In this document: in pieces, positions 12,655 through 24,199 of the stretch
Layout: each line of letters begins with the position of its first letter
How positions within the stretch are numbered: the stretch's first letter is position 1
Assembly: GCF_030704535.1 (NCBI RefSeq)
Contig: NC_081806.1
Coordinates: forward strand, 4,661,001-4,725,000
DNA from: Vitis vinifera
Taxonomy: Eukaryota > Streptophyta > Magnoliopsida > Vitales > Vitaceae
Reading direction: 5' to 3'
DNA: 64,000 bases
The notes under the pieces: generated by a model
Told to the model about the DNA's origin: nothing
The model's input: only the letters and a program-made list of their open reading frames with translations
Database searches by the model: none
Position numbers and translations under genes: made by a program

Positions 12655-14626
12655 AACATATTTAGAGATTTAGGATATAAAATTTTTTATATTCCTAAAA
12701 CACAAGATTTTTTATTTTATAAATTTTATTATATTTTTAATATTTTTAAATTTTTATGTCAAAATCAGAATTGATGATTATGATTTTAATTTTTTGTTTA
12801 TAGATTTAACTTGACAGCAATTTAAACTTTTTTTTGGGTTACAATATTTAATATTTTTAATTAAAAAATATAAAAACTTGTTTGTGGTTTTAACATTTAA
12901 TATTTTGCTTTGTTAAAATTTGAAATTGTTTATTTATATAAAATAAAAATAAAATATATTTTTCATTAAAAAAATATATTTAATCATTTATATTATTTTC
13001 TCTTAATTTTGTTAAAAAATAAAAATTTTGTTGCGCGTCCATCAACATAACTCTTGAAAAAGAGAATATCAGACTTTTAAAATATATATATCACTCTTTT
13101 ATGAAAAAAAAAAAAAAAAAAGTAACACAGACATGTATTAAGAGCATCACTATAATGGAAATGATATATCATTATTCTTTGGTTTATTTTAAGATATTCA
13201 AAAAAAATTTAAAAAAATTAATATAAATAATTAAATATTTTAATGAAAAATATATGTTATTTTTATTTTATATAATAAAAAATTAAAAATTTTAACAAAT
13301 CAAAATAGTAGAACCATAACCAAGTTTTTATCTTCTTTAATTAAAATTATTAAACATTTTTATCAAGAAAAAAAAAAGTTAAAACCACCACAAATTTACA
13401 TGTCTTTAAGTAAAAAGTTAAATTTATTTATTATGTATTTATTTTTATTTTATTTTTTCTTATTAATGATTTATTATATGTTATTATTATTATTTTATAT
13501 TTAAAGTATTCATAAATAATTAAAATAAAAAAATGAAAAAGTAGAAAATAAAATAAAATTAAAAATATTTTATGAGAATGTGTTAGTGTCGTATTATAAA
13601 ATAGAGAAAAAAAATAAAAATAATGTTGCATGTTGATGATCACATGTCAAGTTTAAAAACACTAATAAACATGATTAGAAAAAATAAAATCATATGATAT
13701 GATTGATTATCACATGTCAATTTTCTTATAAAAAAAAAAACAATAATGAGTCTTTTCAATTATCATGTCAATTTAAAATTTAAAAAAGGAAAATTATGGT
13801 AGTTGACAGCGGAAAAGATAAAATGTGAAGGATAATGTTGAAATTTTGTTTGAATTATTCTTAGTGTATGCTTTTCATGTTACTTTTTAAAAGTTATTAA
13901 AAAATTTATATTTTTGTTTGTTAGTGAACGTATACACTATTGCCCTTTTTTTTTTATATATATATTTGAAAAATCAATCTAATATGAATCATGTTGAGGC
14001 TTGAGTACAAGGGATGGGCTGTGACACGCTTGCACCTTGAAAGTTACAAATTTAAAATAAAATAATATGATTGCTTTCAAAGAAAGTTATAATAAGTAAA
14101 AGATATAAGTAAAATAATACAATATTTTGTAAAATTAAAAAATAATAGGATATATACCTTAAAATAATTTTCTTTCATTTTAAGTTTAAGTACTTGAGGT
14201 ATTTTATTTAATACAATTTAAAATATTAAGGTACTTATATTTATCCATGATTTAATTTGATAATACTAAAAATAAAATAAATATTATTATTTTTAAATTC
14301 TTTACATATTTTAAATGTTTATAATTATTTTTAATGTTATAATATATAAATTATATATTTATAATATCATTGATTGAATCACGATTTAATCATCGATCCA
14401 ATCATTAAACTATGTAACTCAATTAACTATATAATTATAAAATATTGAAAAAGCCAAACTCTACAAAAAAAAATTAAGATTAAGATTAATGGTTATAGCC
14501 TAGGTGAGGACTTTACTTTTTGTTGGTGTTGCTATACGTATATGGTTACAAGTAAATATGTAAATATATTCGTATTGTTGTACGTATATGATTACAAGTA
14601 AAAACGTAAATATATCCTACGTGCCA
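12655..14626. other. Intergenic, very AT-rich
   Basis: Extremely AT-rich DNA with A and T homopolymers. No gene or terminal-repeat element is recognised. Confidence 0.45.
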
Positions 14627-15282
14627 CTCAAACTCCAATGGGTTTTCCTAAATGGAAGGGTCTCGGTGTATTGCCCACACGTTAACAAAGATTCGAACCC
14701 CCTTTGGAATGGTATAACCTCCAACAACGCATGTTTCACTTGGGTAATGCGGAACCATTAGAGGGAGCATTGGGTGCAACCGCATAGCCTCTTTCATCAC
14801 TGCAGATAAATATGGTAATTTATAAATGTGAGACTCTTCTACTATGCTATCCTTGCCAACTACCACGTCTAATTCTTGCTGTGCCTTCTTCATCACTTCT
14901 GGTTTGTTCATCATGTCAGCAATGGCAAATTTAAGTGTATTAGATGTGCTGTCAGTTCCGCCCACCACCATGCCCTGTGCGTCTGTGACAACAATGATGA
15001 TCAAAATGTGATAAGAGTAATGCCATATTGTTTTTAATATATCCTATTTAATAATTCAAAAGGTAGATGAAAGTGGGAAAGTGGTACCGTGAGCAAGGCC
15101 TTGACATGGGCCATTTTTAACGGCGTCTTGGAATCTCCTTCATCCTTGAGATTCAAGAGAAACTGCAGAAATCCTTCCCTGCTTTGCCTTCTATGCTCCC
15201 ACCTTCTTTATCCATCTTCACCCTTTGTGCAATTATTGGATCGAACACCCCATCAAGCTTCGTAGCCAATGCAAAACTTTCA
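14627..15282 (-). pseudogene. Truncated CYP706 P450 pseudogene
   Basis: It keeps the end of exon 1 (about 15282-15090, including KMDKEGG and a decayed KDFLQFL region) and the start of exon 2 (14974 down to about 14630) with MVVGGTDSTSNT, the ExxR segment KEAMRLHP and NVWAIHRDPSI. Seen damage: a one-base frameshift in the exon 1 part near the KDFLQFL motif, Asp to Gly at the first exon 2 codon, a TGG to TAG stop right after RDPSI, then loss of everything past EF(D), so PERF and the haem-binding Cys are absent. The upstream two-thirds of exon 1 is also gone. It is not functional. The copia element at 15444 lies just beyond its upstream end. Confidence 0.9.
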
Positions 15283-15443
15283 CTTTGACAATTACTTGGG
15301 ACATTTTAGAATCACCCATGAACACTTTTTCCTCTCTTTCCTTTGTAATGGTATAAGAAGTGAATGCACATATGTTTCCACATATGTGCCTTGTAGCTCT
15401 AATTAAAGTCTACACACCCAGTCCTTTACACTAGTGACCATGC

Positions 15444-15732
15444 TGTTGAATTTTGACTTAGTATTTGCTGGAATTTGAATTTTGAATATTGCAGCTGGAG
15501 TCTTGCACAAAATCTGCAATATCTAGATATTTTCTTATTTTTATTTGGTCAAGATTTGGTTTCTATTTTATAGGAAGTAGTTGTTCATCATCTAGTAGCT
15601 TGATTTTCTGCTATTCTAATGTCATTTAAGTTACAAGTTCATATATAAATTCAGCACTCTTCATCAATAAAATTAGAGCTCTGGCAGCCCAAAAATATAT
15701 ATTTTGTATAAGTATTTAATCTTATACCAACA
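15444..15732 (+). repeat. 5' LTR of the deleted copia element
   Basis: 289 bp, begins TGTTG and ends CAACA. It matches 17333-17621 except for four single-base differences (near ATCTGCAATAT/ATCTACAACAT, CATATATAA/CATGTATAA and GCTCTGG/GCTCCGG). Confidence 0.95.
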
Positions 15733-15735
15733 AAG

Positions 15736-15748
15736 TGGTATCAGAGCC
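15736..15748 (+). promoter_or_regulatory. Primer-binding site of the deleted copia element
   Basis: TGGTATCAGAGCC lies three bases inside the 5' LTR. It is the standard complement to the 3' end of plant initiator methionine tRNA that primes minus-strand synthesis. Confidence 0.9.
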
Positions 15749-15810
15749 ATAGTTATCTTGAGGGGCCAGTGAGGTGAGTGAACCCAAACACCTTCTAAAA
15801 TCATTTAGCA

Positions 15811-16428
15811 ATGGAAGAGTCAAGTCTCACAGTTGCACCATCAGTTCTTGATGGAGACAATTATGAAACTTGGGCTATTAGAATGACAGTTCATCTACAA
15901 GCACTTGATGTTTGGGAAGCAGTGGAAGAAAATTATGAAGTTCCTCCCCTAGGAGCCAATCCAACTCTGACTCAAATGAAGTTGCATAAAGAAAGAAGGA
16001 CAAGAAAGGCTAAAGCGAAAGCTTGCTTGTTTGCTGCAGTTTCACCATCAATTTTCATCAAAATCATGAAAATTGATTCAGCTGCAGAAATTTGGGAGTA
16101 TCTCAAGGAGGAATACAAAGGAGATGAAAGAATCAAGAACATGCAGGTGATGAACTTGATTCAAGAATTTGAAATGAAGAAAATGAGGGAGTCTGATGCT
16201 GTTAAAGACTATGTTGCACAACTTCTTTCAATAGCAGACAAAGTTAGGCTGCTTGGAAAAGAATTTTCCAATGAGAAGATTGTTCAAAAGATATTGGTTA
16301 CACTTCCTGAGAAATATGAAGCTACAATTTCCTCTTTGGAGAATTCAAAAGATCTGTCAACTATTAGCTTGACAGAATTATTACATTCCTTGGAGGCTGT
16401 GGAACAAAGAAGACTCATGAGAAACTAG
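15811..16428 (+). CDS. Copia gag polyprotein, truncated
   Basis: 205 codons from an ATG 62 bases past the primer-binding site. Seen: the gag N-terminus typical of plant copia (LDGDNYETWAIRMTVHLQA), the middle segment IWEYLKEEYKGDERIKNMQVM, and LLGKEFSNEKIVQKILVTLP. Family members normally continue into a CX2CX4HX4C zinc knuckle and then pol in the same frame. Here the frame stops after RRLMRN and the zinc knuckle is missing, which points to a deletion at about 16420-16440. It would form the capsid of a virus-like particle if expressed. Confidence 0.88.
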   Translation: MEESSLTVAPSVLDGDNYETWAIRMTVHLQALDVWEAVEENYEVPPLGANPTLTQMKLHKERRTRKAKAKACLFAAVSPSIFIKIMKIDSAAEIWEYLKEEYKGDERIKNMQVMNLIQEFEMKKMRESDAVKDYVAQLLSIADKVRLLGKEFSNEKIVQKILVTLPEKYEATISSLENSKDLSTISLTELLHSLEAVEQRRLMRN

Positions 16429-16429
16429 T

Positions 16430-17338
16430 GCAGCAGTTGACTATTGCCAGGAGGAGCAATTGTTTGCAGCAACGTGTTTTGCTAATAAAAGCACCTCTAA
16501 AAGTTGGCTTGTGGATAGTGGTTGTACAAACCACATGACAAATAATCAAGATCTTTTTAGAGAACTTGATAGAACAATTATTTCCAAAGTCAGAATTGGA
16601 AATGGTGAGTATATTCCAGTGAAAGGCAAAGGAACGGTTGCTATCGAAAGCCAAACAGGTTTGAAACTCATTTATGATGTTTTGTTTGTGCCTGACATTG
16701 ACCAAAACTTACTCAGTGTTGGACAGCTCGTTGAGAAAGAATTTAAAGTTTATTTTGAAGATAGGAATTGCATTATCAAGGATGCTGAAGGCAAAGAGGT
16801 GTTCAACATAAAAATGAAGGGCAAGAGTTTTGCCTTGAATTTACTGGAAGATGAGCATACTGCTATTTTACAACAAGATAGCACAACAATGTTTTGGGAC
16901 AGAAGGGTCGAGCACTTTCATCATGATGATGTGCTCTACATGAAGAAAAATCAAATAGCTGAAGGACTTCCTGACTTAGAAAAAGATCTTCCTATATGTG
17001 CTACTTGTCAATATGGGAAGCAAACTAAACTTCCCTTTCCAAAGAAAATATCCTGGAGAGCAACCCAAAAACTGCAACTGGTGCATACTGATGTTGGTGG
17101 ATCTCAAAAAATGCCATCCTTGAAATGGAATGCAAACAATGTTTGGTGGATCTCAAAAAATGCCATCCTTGAAATGGAATGCAAACAATTTTGGGCTAAA
17201 ACTGCAAGTAGAGCAGTATATTTTCTGAACATATTGCCAACAAAAGTGTTAAAGAAGCAGACCCCTTTCGAAGTTTGGTTTGAGTGTCTACGTGCAAGAC
17301 TTGGAGTTTGCATCTACGAAGTCAAGGAGGAGTGTTGA
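16430..17338 (+). pseudogene. Copia pol remnant: protease, pre-integrase, broken integrase
   Basis: Read in a different frame from gag. Seen: aspartic protease motif WLVDSGCTNHM, a GAG_pre-integrase region with LPICATCQYGKQTKLPFP but with the usual W-H-R-R-L-G-H replaced by WDRRVEH, then the integrase start VHTDVGG. At about 17094-17190 a 49-bp segment is duplicated in tandem and shifts the frame. The frame then jumps to a late integrase piece (SRAVYFLNILPTKVLKKQTPFEVWF) and a stop. The integrase catalytic centre, RT and RNase H are missing. Confidence 0.85.
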
Positions 17339-17621
17339 ATTTTGACTTAGTATTTGCTGGAATTTGAATTTTGAATATTGCAGCTGGAGTCTTGCACAAA
17401 ATCTACAACATCTAGATATTTTCTTATTTTTATTTGGTCAAGATTTGGTTTCTATTTTATAGGAAGTAGTTGTTCATCATCTAGTAGCTTGATTTTCTGC
17501 TATTCTAATGTCATTTAAGTTACAAGTTCATGTATAAATTCAGCACTCTTCATCAATAAAATTAGAGCTCCGGCAGCCCAAAAATATATATTTTGTATAA
17601 GTATTTAATCTTATACCAACA
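17333..17621 (+). repeat. 3' LTR of the deleted copia element
   Basis: 289 bp, same length as the 5' LTR, preceded by the polypurine tract and followed by the target duplication CATGC. Confidence 0.95.
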
Positions 17622-17959
17622 CATGCTCATCTTAAAGAATACTATAACAGCAATCACCTTTGTTTCTGTCAAGTTTGCTCTAAGGTTAGATTTTTCATAT
17701 CTCTTCTTATAGCAACACTATGCTATATGATAGTCCAACTTACCACAAACAAAGTCATTACCCACCTTTTTTATAGTTTGGTTCTAAACCTTATTCGTTG
17801 TGTTGGGTTTGGTCTTAGAGTTTCGCTTTTTGGATCTAGGTTTTCTTCTACCACAAGAGTTTTTGAGGATAGTTCTTTGGCTTTTTCTACTTTGCCCCTA
17901 TTTATGTTCTATTCCTTAATCTAAATATAAATTATGAGATCTTATAGGGATATTTATTT

Positions 17960-18300
17960 TTTTTTATGCTTCATGTCATTTTTGTAGTCTTTCTAGGAAT
18001 CTCTGGTGGCATCTTAATCAAGTACCCAACCACAAAAGATTCAAGTAGTTTTATGTAGTCATTAGTTAAGTCTTTAATTAGCAAGTAATAGTCATAAATT
18101 TGAGATGATACATCTTTATCCTTGATTATTTAGAATTTTCTAAAATTCTTTATGACATATTACTGAGCTCCTAAATCTTCCTAAACTTATTGTTTATTCA
18201 TAGCATCCCAAATGTCTTTGACCATCTTGTATTGATAGAAGACATTAAATAGCTCATTTGAAGAGTATGCTAAGGATGACAATATCTAACTTATTTTCAA
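17960..18300 (-). pseudogene. Decayed copia gag fragment
   Basis: The minus-strand translation, with several stops, gives pieces that line up with plant copia gag: a stretch like FYQYKMVKDIWDAMNKQ, then SQIYDYYLLIKDL, then GYLIKMPPEIPRKTTK, corresponding to the IWDALEKKY, VQELQLIL and KLPPSWKDFK segments of intact elements. No LTRs could be found around it. It belongs to an older insertion than the neighbouring element. Confidence 0.6.
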
Positions 18301-19431
18301 TTTCCCAGGTAGGCAAAATTTCATAATTATCCTCAAATTTTGGGTCAGTCAAAACATGTTCCAAGATCACAATATCAATTGCAAAAAATACCCTTTCTTA
18401 CTATCTCATAAAGAATATCCTACTAAAAGGATCAATCTTATAGGTATCATGAAGAGTGTGAACTAAGGAAGTGTACATAAATTGACTCTACTTTAAGATT
18501 ATTGGTTCATGAATGTCTAAAACTTGAAACTCATAGAAAGTTAACCGAGCCCAAAACACAATAAATAGGAGACTTAAGGGGATTGAGTTGGAATAGTGGT
18601 TAAGTCACATGACATAGTATTATCCTTAAAGTATATTCACCTCCTCAATGTATCAACTTCGATGCAGTGGAGAATCAATGTCCTACCTCTAGGATTCAAT
18701 AGTCAAAGACCTCACCTTAGTTGCACTTTGTTGGCAAGGTATAATACAACTTAGAACACTTATTCAAATTTCCTCCTATTGAAATAAAAGGGGTTGCAAT
18801 AAGATTGCAACACAGAATTGAATGATAATAGTAGAATCAGATAAAAGAATACTTGATGCAACAATGGTAGACAGGGATGCTTAGTTATTAGTTACAACAA
18901 CTGTTCGGCTATTAGCTATAAGGAATGAGCACAAGGTGGTGAGGAATGCTAGGTATAGGTAAGGAGCATAGGGGTGGTAAGGAATGCTAGGTGCAAGGAA
19001 GGAGCACAAAAAAGAAAGCTAGAAAGAGATCGCAAAGAGAGAAAGAGAAATTGTAGAGAATACATGAATAAGATATTTTGATGGGAGGACCAACTTATTG
19101 GTAGATACTCTCCTAGAGGGTCAAAACAATAATAAAGGTGGAACAATCATAATAAAAAATAAATAAATAAATAAATAGGGTTGTAAATAGGTTTAAATAG
19201 TATAAAATAAGTAAATGGAAGTTAAATCAATTAATTTCACACGTTACAAACATCTACTTGATGCAAAAAGTTGAATGAAAAAACTACAATGAAAGAGTGA
19301 AGATTTGGTCTAAAACTAAATAAATGAAATTTAGTTTTCACTTTGCAAAAAATTATTAGACACACGTTAAAGTTTTCCATATTATAACATCTTAAATCCA
19401 AAAGGGCTTAAACCTCTCAATTCCAAATGGG
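18301..19431. other. Intergenic, no supported gene
   Basis: Mixed repetitive-looking sequence. It includes a short (AAAT)n run at about 19157-19177. No named element or gene is supported. Confidence 0.4.
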
Positions 19432-19628
19432 CTTAAAAGTGTGTTTGAGAATAATGGTTGAAAGTGTTTCTAATATTTCTAATAATTAAAAAATAAAAAT
19501 TTTTAAATATTAGAGATGATAGAAATACTTTCTAGAATTACTATCGAACACAATTTAAAAAATAAAAATTTTTAAATATTAAAAATTATAAAAACACTTC
19601 TTAAAATCATTATCAAACACATTTTAAA
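19432..19628. mobile_element. Probable small MITE
   Basis: About 197 bp with imperfect inverted ends: left AAAAGTGTGTTTGAGAATAA, right (reverse complement) TAAAATGTGTTTGATAATGA. The segment AAAAATAAAAATTTTTAAATATTA occurs twice in the interior (described here by its pattern, near 19490 and 19562). No clear target duplication is seen, so the superfamily is uncertain. Confidence 0.5.
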
Positions 19629-19779
19629 CCTGGAGCGTGGATTCTTTCTTCCTCCCACGAGTCTAAGAAACTAAGGGAATTGAAAACAATATAAACCCAA
19701 AAAGTCATTCCTTGCCAAGGGATCGAAGTTTTTTTCAATCAAATACACACTCACACACTCACTCAAGTACACAGCCTTC

Positions 19780-20238
19780 CAACACAAAGCACCCAACAGC
19801 GTAGACCACCCTTAACATCCTCAATTCTGGGCCGTGCTTCGTACGCACTACGTCGGAGTTGTCGGTGGCCAAGCTCACGTTCGGTAGAATCTTTTGAGAA
19901 TTTGGAGGGCGAGGTAAGGTGAGCTCACTACCACGCACACCTGGGTCCCCAGCCGGATTTGGAGGATGGGTCCATAGGCTCCACCCGAATCGATGGAGTG
20001 GGAGTGCACCTCTTTTAGGGGGAACAGTAGGTGGCAAAACAGTGGTAGGCTGTGTTGGGCCCGTTGGAAGTGGTGAGCTGGACTTGTTGATAAAGGCCCA
20101 TTTGTACCAAGAGTTGGAAAGGCTGACTATAGCTACTGTAAGGCTGAGGGAACCAAGTCATAGATGCGGTTGCTACCATGACAATGCATTGGACATTAAA
20201 GTTACGTATTTCTCAACAAAATATGAGATGGGTCTCAT
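19780..20238 (-). pseudogene. Decayed CYP706 P450 exon 1 pseudogene
   Basis: It starts at the ATG at 20238 with MRPISYFVEKY, similar to the MTPIS/MKPIS starts of the two intact genes. In-frame stops appear early (TGG to TAG in the LSWW region, then TGA). Further on, the signatures YGPILQIRLG, VVVSSP and SDVV...HGPELRMLRVVY are recognisable but lie in different frames, so there are several frameshifts; the PPGPRGLP hinge is largely lost. Homology ends after about 150 codons. There is no exon 2, I-helix or haem loop nearby. Confidence 0.85.
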
Positions 20239-21829
20239 GGTATTGGCTGGTTCTCTGGTCATCTCAGAGCTCAACAGCCAACGTGCCTTCAAGGAAATTG
20301 ACTTTACTCTCAAACTTAATTTTTTAAGCACTAGTGCTCACTGCTTTATTAATTTGCTTACTTCAACACAAACACCCCGAGTTTTTAAAAACATGTATCA
20401 CATATTTTTTTAAAAGCATTGATAACATTTTTTTTCTCCCTTCTGAAACTACTTGACCTTTTTTAAAATCCATGTGTACCTAAACATAAGGTGCATGAGG
20501 GATCGAGGGAGTTGCCATCCCATCCTACTTTTGTCTGTTACGCCCCTTGGCATCTGTCACCTAAGATGCCCTTTTAATCTTTTTTTAGTCAGAGCGGAAG
20601 CCTTGCTAGACATATTAGATACAGTTGAAAATTTTGGCAAATTAATCTAATAAATTTTCTAAATTTCCTCAGTAATTACTACATGTTAGTTTTGATCAAA
20701 TTTATGGGTGCTGAAACGACCAAGTTTCCATTTCTTATTTCTTTGCATGTATGGGCCTTTTGTACAGCCACGTGGTGGATTGCGCAGCGGATTTTTGACC
20801 TTTCCATCTGAATTCAAAACATCTTTTGACCCAGGGGTAAAAGGGGTCAGCTTTCTCGCTCGATTTTAGTGCCCGGAAGTTGTTCAATTTCAGGTTTCCT
20901 ATTTGGGAGGCGGTGGGTTCATGGTGTACCATTTTTTGGTACCTCCAGGTAGTAATAAATTATAGCACCAAAGGATTATATGATATTAAATGGCTTTAAT
21001 AGGCTGCAATCTGCATTCGAATTCAACTTGCGGGTTGCAAGACAAATGGTTAAGTATATAAGACAAATATACACCTTGTATTCCTTGAAGCTTTGTGGAA
21101 AAGAATCTGGACCCCTTGATACTCTAGGTCGAGTTTAAAACAAAAGAGGAAATTTTAATATTGTTTATGGTTATTTTTCCTTATAAATAAAAAAATAAAA
21201 TAATTTTATAAATATATTTGTAAACGAATATATTTATTATTTATAAAACCACGACATCAGCCCTATGAGAAGTTCTGAAGTGTGTGCCAAATAGTTGATG
21301 CTGCTGACCTTCCTTTTTTTTCTTTTTTCTTTTATTCCCTATCCCTCTGTTTATACATGTATGTACAATTTTCCTCCCTTTTCCCAACAACCAAACGCGG
21401 GGAAATGTTCAACAAGACCCAAATAAAGAAAAATCCAGCCCAAACCCTCTCAATAAACGAATGATTTTTTATTTTTTGGGGATATATATAAATATATTTG
21501 TGAAATCACTTTCAATGGAAGCACCGTAAATCCCAAGCAGCTTGCCTACTTGAGGATTCAGAGCAAGATTAAAACCTTCATAGGACAATTTTTCATTTTC
21601 TTTCTTTTCTTGCCTCTTTGGTTTTGTTTTGTTTCATTTAAAGCCTCGATTCAATAACAAAACCCAGAGCAAAACCAGTGAATTAGAAAGCAGAGAGTAA
21701 GAAGCAACTCAACATGATGATTATTACTTATGAGAAGAAAGGATAAGCTTCAACTATTTTCATGGCTTGAGTTAACAAGTTTATCGACATGATTAATAAG
21801 CATAAACATATTCAAAACCATTTTCCAGC
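20239..21829. other. Intergenic between P450 pseudogene and P450 gene
   Basis: AT-rich, no recognised gene. The final few hundred bases before 21830 are the probable 3' UTR of the minus-strand P450 gene. Confidence 0.4.
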
Positions 21830-24088
21830 CTACTTATAGAGTGCTGCATCAGATAACCTGGGAGTGGGAATTGCCACCAGAGGCACCTTCTTCTTCAAAA
21901 CAATTCCAAACTTTTCCGAAAGATCTAATTTGCCCTCCGGTAATTTCCAATGGAAAGAATGCAACAGCGTTGCCAGGGAAAACATCGTCATTCTCTCTGC
22001 CATTGCTATACCTGCACATATTCTTCTCCCTGAACCAAACGGAAAATAACTGAAGTCATTTCCACTGTAGTCCCATGCCCCCCTCAAAAACCTCTCTGGA
22101 TCAAACTCCATTGGGTTTTTCCAGATGGAAGGGTCCCTATGAATCGCCCATACGTTAATAAACACACGAGCCCCCTTTGGAATGGAAAAACCTCCGACAA
22201 TGCAGGGTTCACTTGGGCAGTGAGGGACTAATAGTGGGAGTGCTGGGTGCAGGCGCAGAGTCTCTTTCATCACTGCATATAAATACGGTAGTTTTTGGAT
22301 GTGAGACTCTTCTACCATGTTATCTTTGCCGACCACCGCCTCCAATTCTTGTTCCACTTTTTTCATCACTTCTGGTTTGTTCATGATCTCAGCCATTGCA
22401 AATTCAACTGTGTTGGAGGTCGTATCTGTTCCACCCACCACCATATCCTGTGCGCATATTACAATAACAATGACATCAATCTAATCCTAAAAGAAAAAGC
22501 ACGTGAAAATATAAAATTGCCCTCATTTTGTTCGATTTCTAATCTTAATAATCTTCCACTTCAAATTTATCTACAAACGTCGCCCTTGAAGAGCGACCAT
22601 CCATGGCTGTTGCAACAACTTGCAGCATTCATGCGCCCCCCCCCACCCCCACTCATGACTGTCGGTTCGGGTTCTTCTTCTTCCTACTTCAAATTCATAA
22701 AAAGAATAAATAAATAAACCCGAAGTGACAGCCAACGGCCATGGTTTCTTCTTTTGGCATTATAAAAACAATCTCCCTGTTTTTTCACCAATAATTTAAC
22801 TAGAGCTGGTTTGGTAACTGAGAAAGTGAAGAAGAAAATTTAAACTATTAGTTGTTCATTTTCTCTTGTTTTATGCAAACCCCAGAAATATTGACACTCA
22901 GAATATAACCTGAACGGTTTTAAGTACTGCTTGACCAGTGAGAAAATAGAAGAAAAAGGGAACGAGAAAAGAATAGAGGAGTTGGATTGCTCAAACCTTA
23001 ACTCACCCCAGCATAAACCTAAATTTGAACTCAACAGAAGAAAAGGAAAAGGGAAGTAAAACACAAGGACTAACTAATTAAAAACAAAAGAGAATAAAGG
23101 GAGAGGAAGATACCATGAGAAGGGCCTTTAGGTGTGTCATGGTGAAAGGCGTTTTGGAATCTCCTTCATCCTTGAGCTTCAACAGATACTGTAGAAAATC
23201 CTTTCCTCCTCCGCTTCCACCTTCTTTATCCATCTCCATCCTTTGTTCAATTATTGAATTGAAAATCCCATCAAACCTCAGTGCTAATCCCTTCATCTGT
23301 TTCTTTATGCCCTGCAAATCAAATCGGGCCAGACTCGAATAAAAATCAGATATGTTTGGCTTCCCCAACAGCTCCGTCATCTCCGTCACTACTTGCCTGA
23401 ACTCCGCTCCGAGGCTTGTCCTCTCTTCACCCTTCACCGTCCCACCCCACAACATGCTTGTTATCACGTTCAGAACCGTCAAAAACGTTTGCTCCCCGAT
23501 GTTCACCGGCGACCCCGCCTGACTGTACAAGTGACTGACCGTCTGACGGATCTCACGATGGCGGAGGGCGTAGACGGAGTCCAGAGTGGTGCTGCTAAGC
23601 ATCTCGCGCACACACACCTTTCTTAGCATCCTCCACTCCGGCCCGTACGGGGTCCACACTATGTCGGAGCCTCCGTACGCCGCCTCGAGGGCCGCCTCTG
23701 GCACATCGCGGTTGGCGAAGGTGACGTCCTGGTCTTTGAGCACTTCACGGGTCAGCGCCGGTGAGCTCACCACCACGCCGACCTTGGACCCGAGACGAAG
23801 CTGCAGGATTGGGCCATAGATGCGGGCGAGGTCAGCGAAGTAGGAGTGGAGCTCCGGGTCCAGGAACGGGAGGTGACCGAGGAGAGGCAGCCCGCGTGGC
23901 CCCGGAGGCGGTGGTGCGGCACCCTGCTTCTTGATGAAAACCCATGCGCACCAATAGATGGCAAGGAAGATTAAGGCTAAAGCGAGGGTCACTCGCGTAA
24001 GTTCGTCGCTGCTGTTGCTGCTTTCCCACCACAACGACCATTCTCTGGATGATGTTAGTTTCCTGAGAAAATCTGAGATGGGTTTCAT
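21830..24088 (-). CDS. Cytochrome P450, CYP706 family (complete, two exons)
   Basis: Exon 1 is 24088-23114 and exon 2 is 22447-21830, phase 0, with a 666-bp intron (donor ATG|GTATCT, acceptor ACAG|GAT), giving about 530 residues. Seen: membrane anchor near residues 34-54, PPPPGPRGLP hinge, I-helix GGTDTTS (about 330-336), KETLRLHP for ExxR, FDPERF, and FPFGSGRRICAG with haem Cys at about 469. The frame is complete with no missing landmark. Exon 2 is very similar to that of the gene at 6138-8168, consistent with tandem duplication. Known: CYP706 enzymes act in the ER on terpenoids and other small hydrophobic or aromatic compounds. Inferred: a specialised-metabolism monooxygenase of unknown substrate. 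The upstream region has a TATA box and a G-box. Confidence 0.94.
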
Positions 24089-24105
24089 GGTGTATGAGTA
24101 TTGGG

Positions 24106-24111
24106 CACGTG
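24106..24111. promoter_or_regulatory. G-box (CACGTG) upstream of the P450 start
   Basis: A perfect palindromic CACGTG ends 18 bases before the ATG at 24088, so by position it falls in the 5' UTR. G-boxes bind bZIP and bHLH factors in light, ABA and jasmonate responses; function here is inferred only. Confidence 0.45.
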
Positions 24112-24181
24112 GATATCTTTAAGATGGCAGTGATACAGTGCTATCCTGCGGCAGTGGTTACTAATTGCCAACGCTAGCCTC

Positions 24182-24190
24182 CATTTATAG
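24182..24190 (-). promoter_or_regulatory. TATA box of the P450 gene at 21830-24088
   Basis: The minus strand reads CTATAAATGG about 95-100 bases upstream of the ATG, in a good position to set a start site near 24155-24160. Confidence 0.6.
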
Positions 24191-24199
24191 CTAGCCGGT

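Larger units (their letters stand above)
15444..17621 (+). mobile_element. Ty1/copia retrotransposon, internally deleted derivative
   Basis: A 2178-bp element with 289-bp LTRs (TGTTGAAT...ACCAACA), a 5-bp target duplication CATGC (15439-15443 and 17622-17626), a primer-binding site TGGTATCAGAGCC at 15736-15748 matching initiator tRNA-Met, and a polypurine tract (TCAAGGAGGAG) directly before the 3' LTR. The LTRs differ at four positions by my count, so the insertion is fairly recent. The coding region keeps gag, protease and part of integrase but lacks the zinc knuckle, the integrase core, reverse transcriptase and RNase H. It can move only if complemented. Confidence 0.95.

Noticed and set aside
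13431-13643. 70-codon frame rich in Tyr, Phe and Ile
   Set aside because: AT-rich low-complexity translation with no coding signal.
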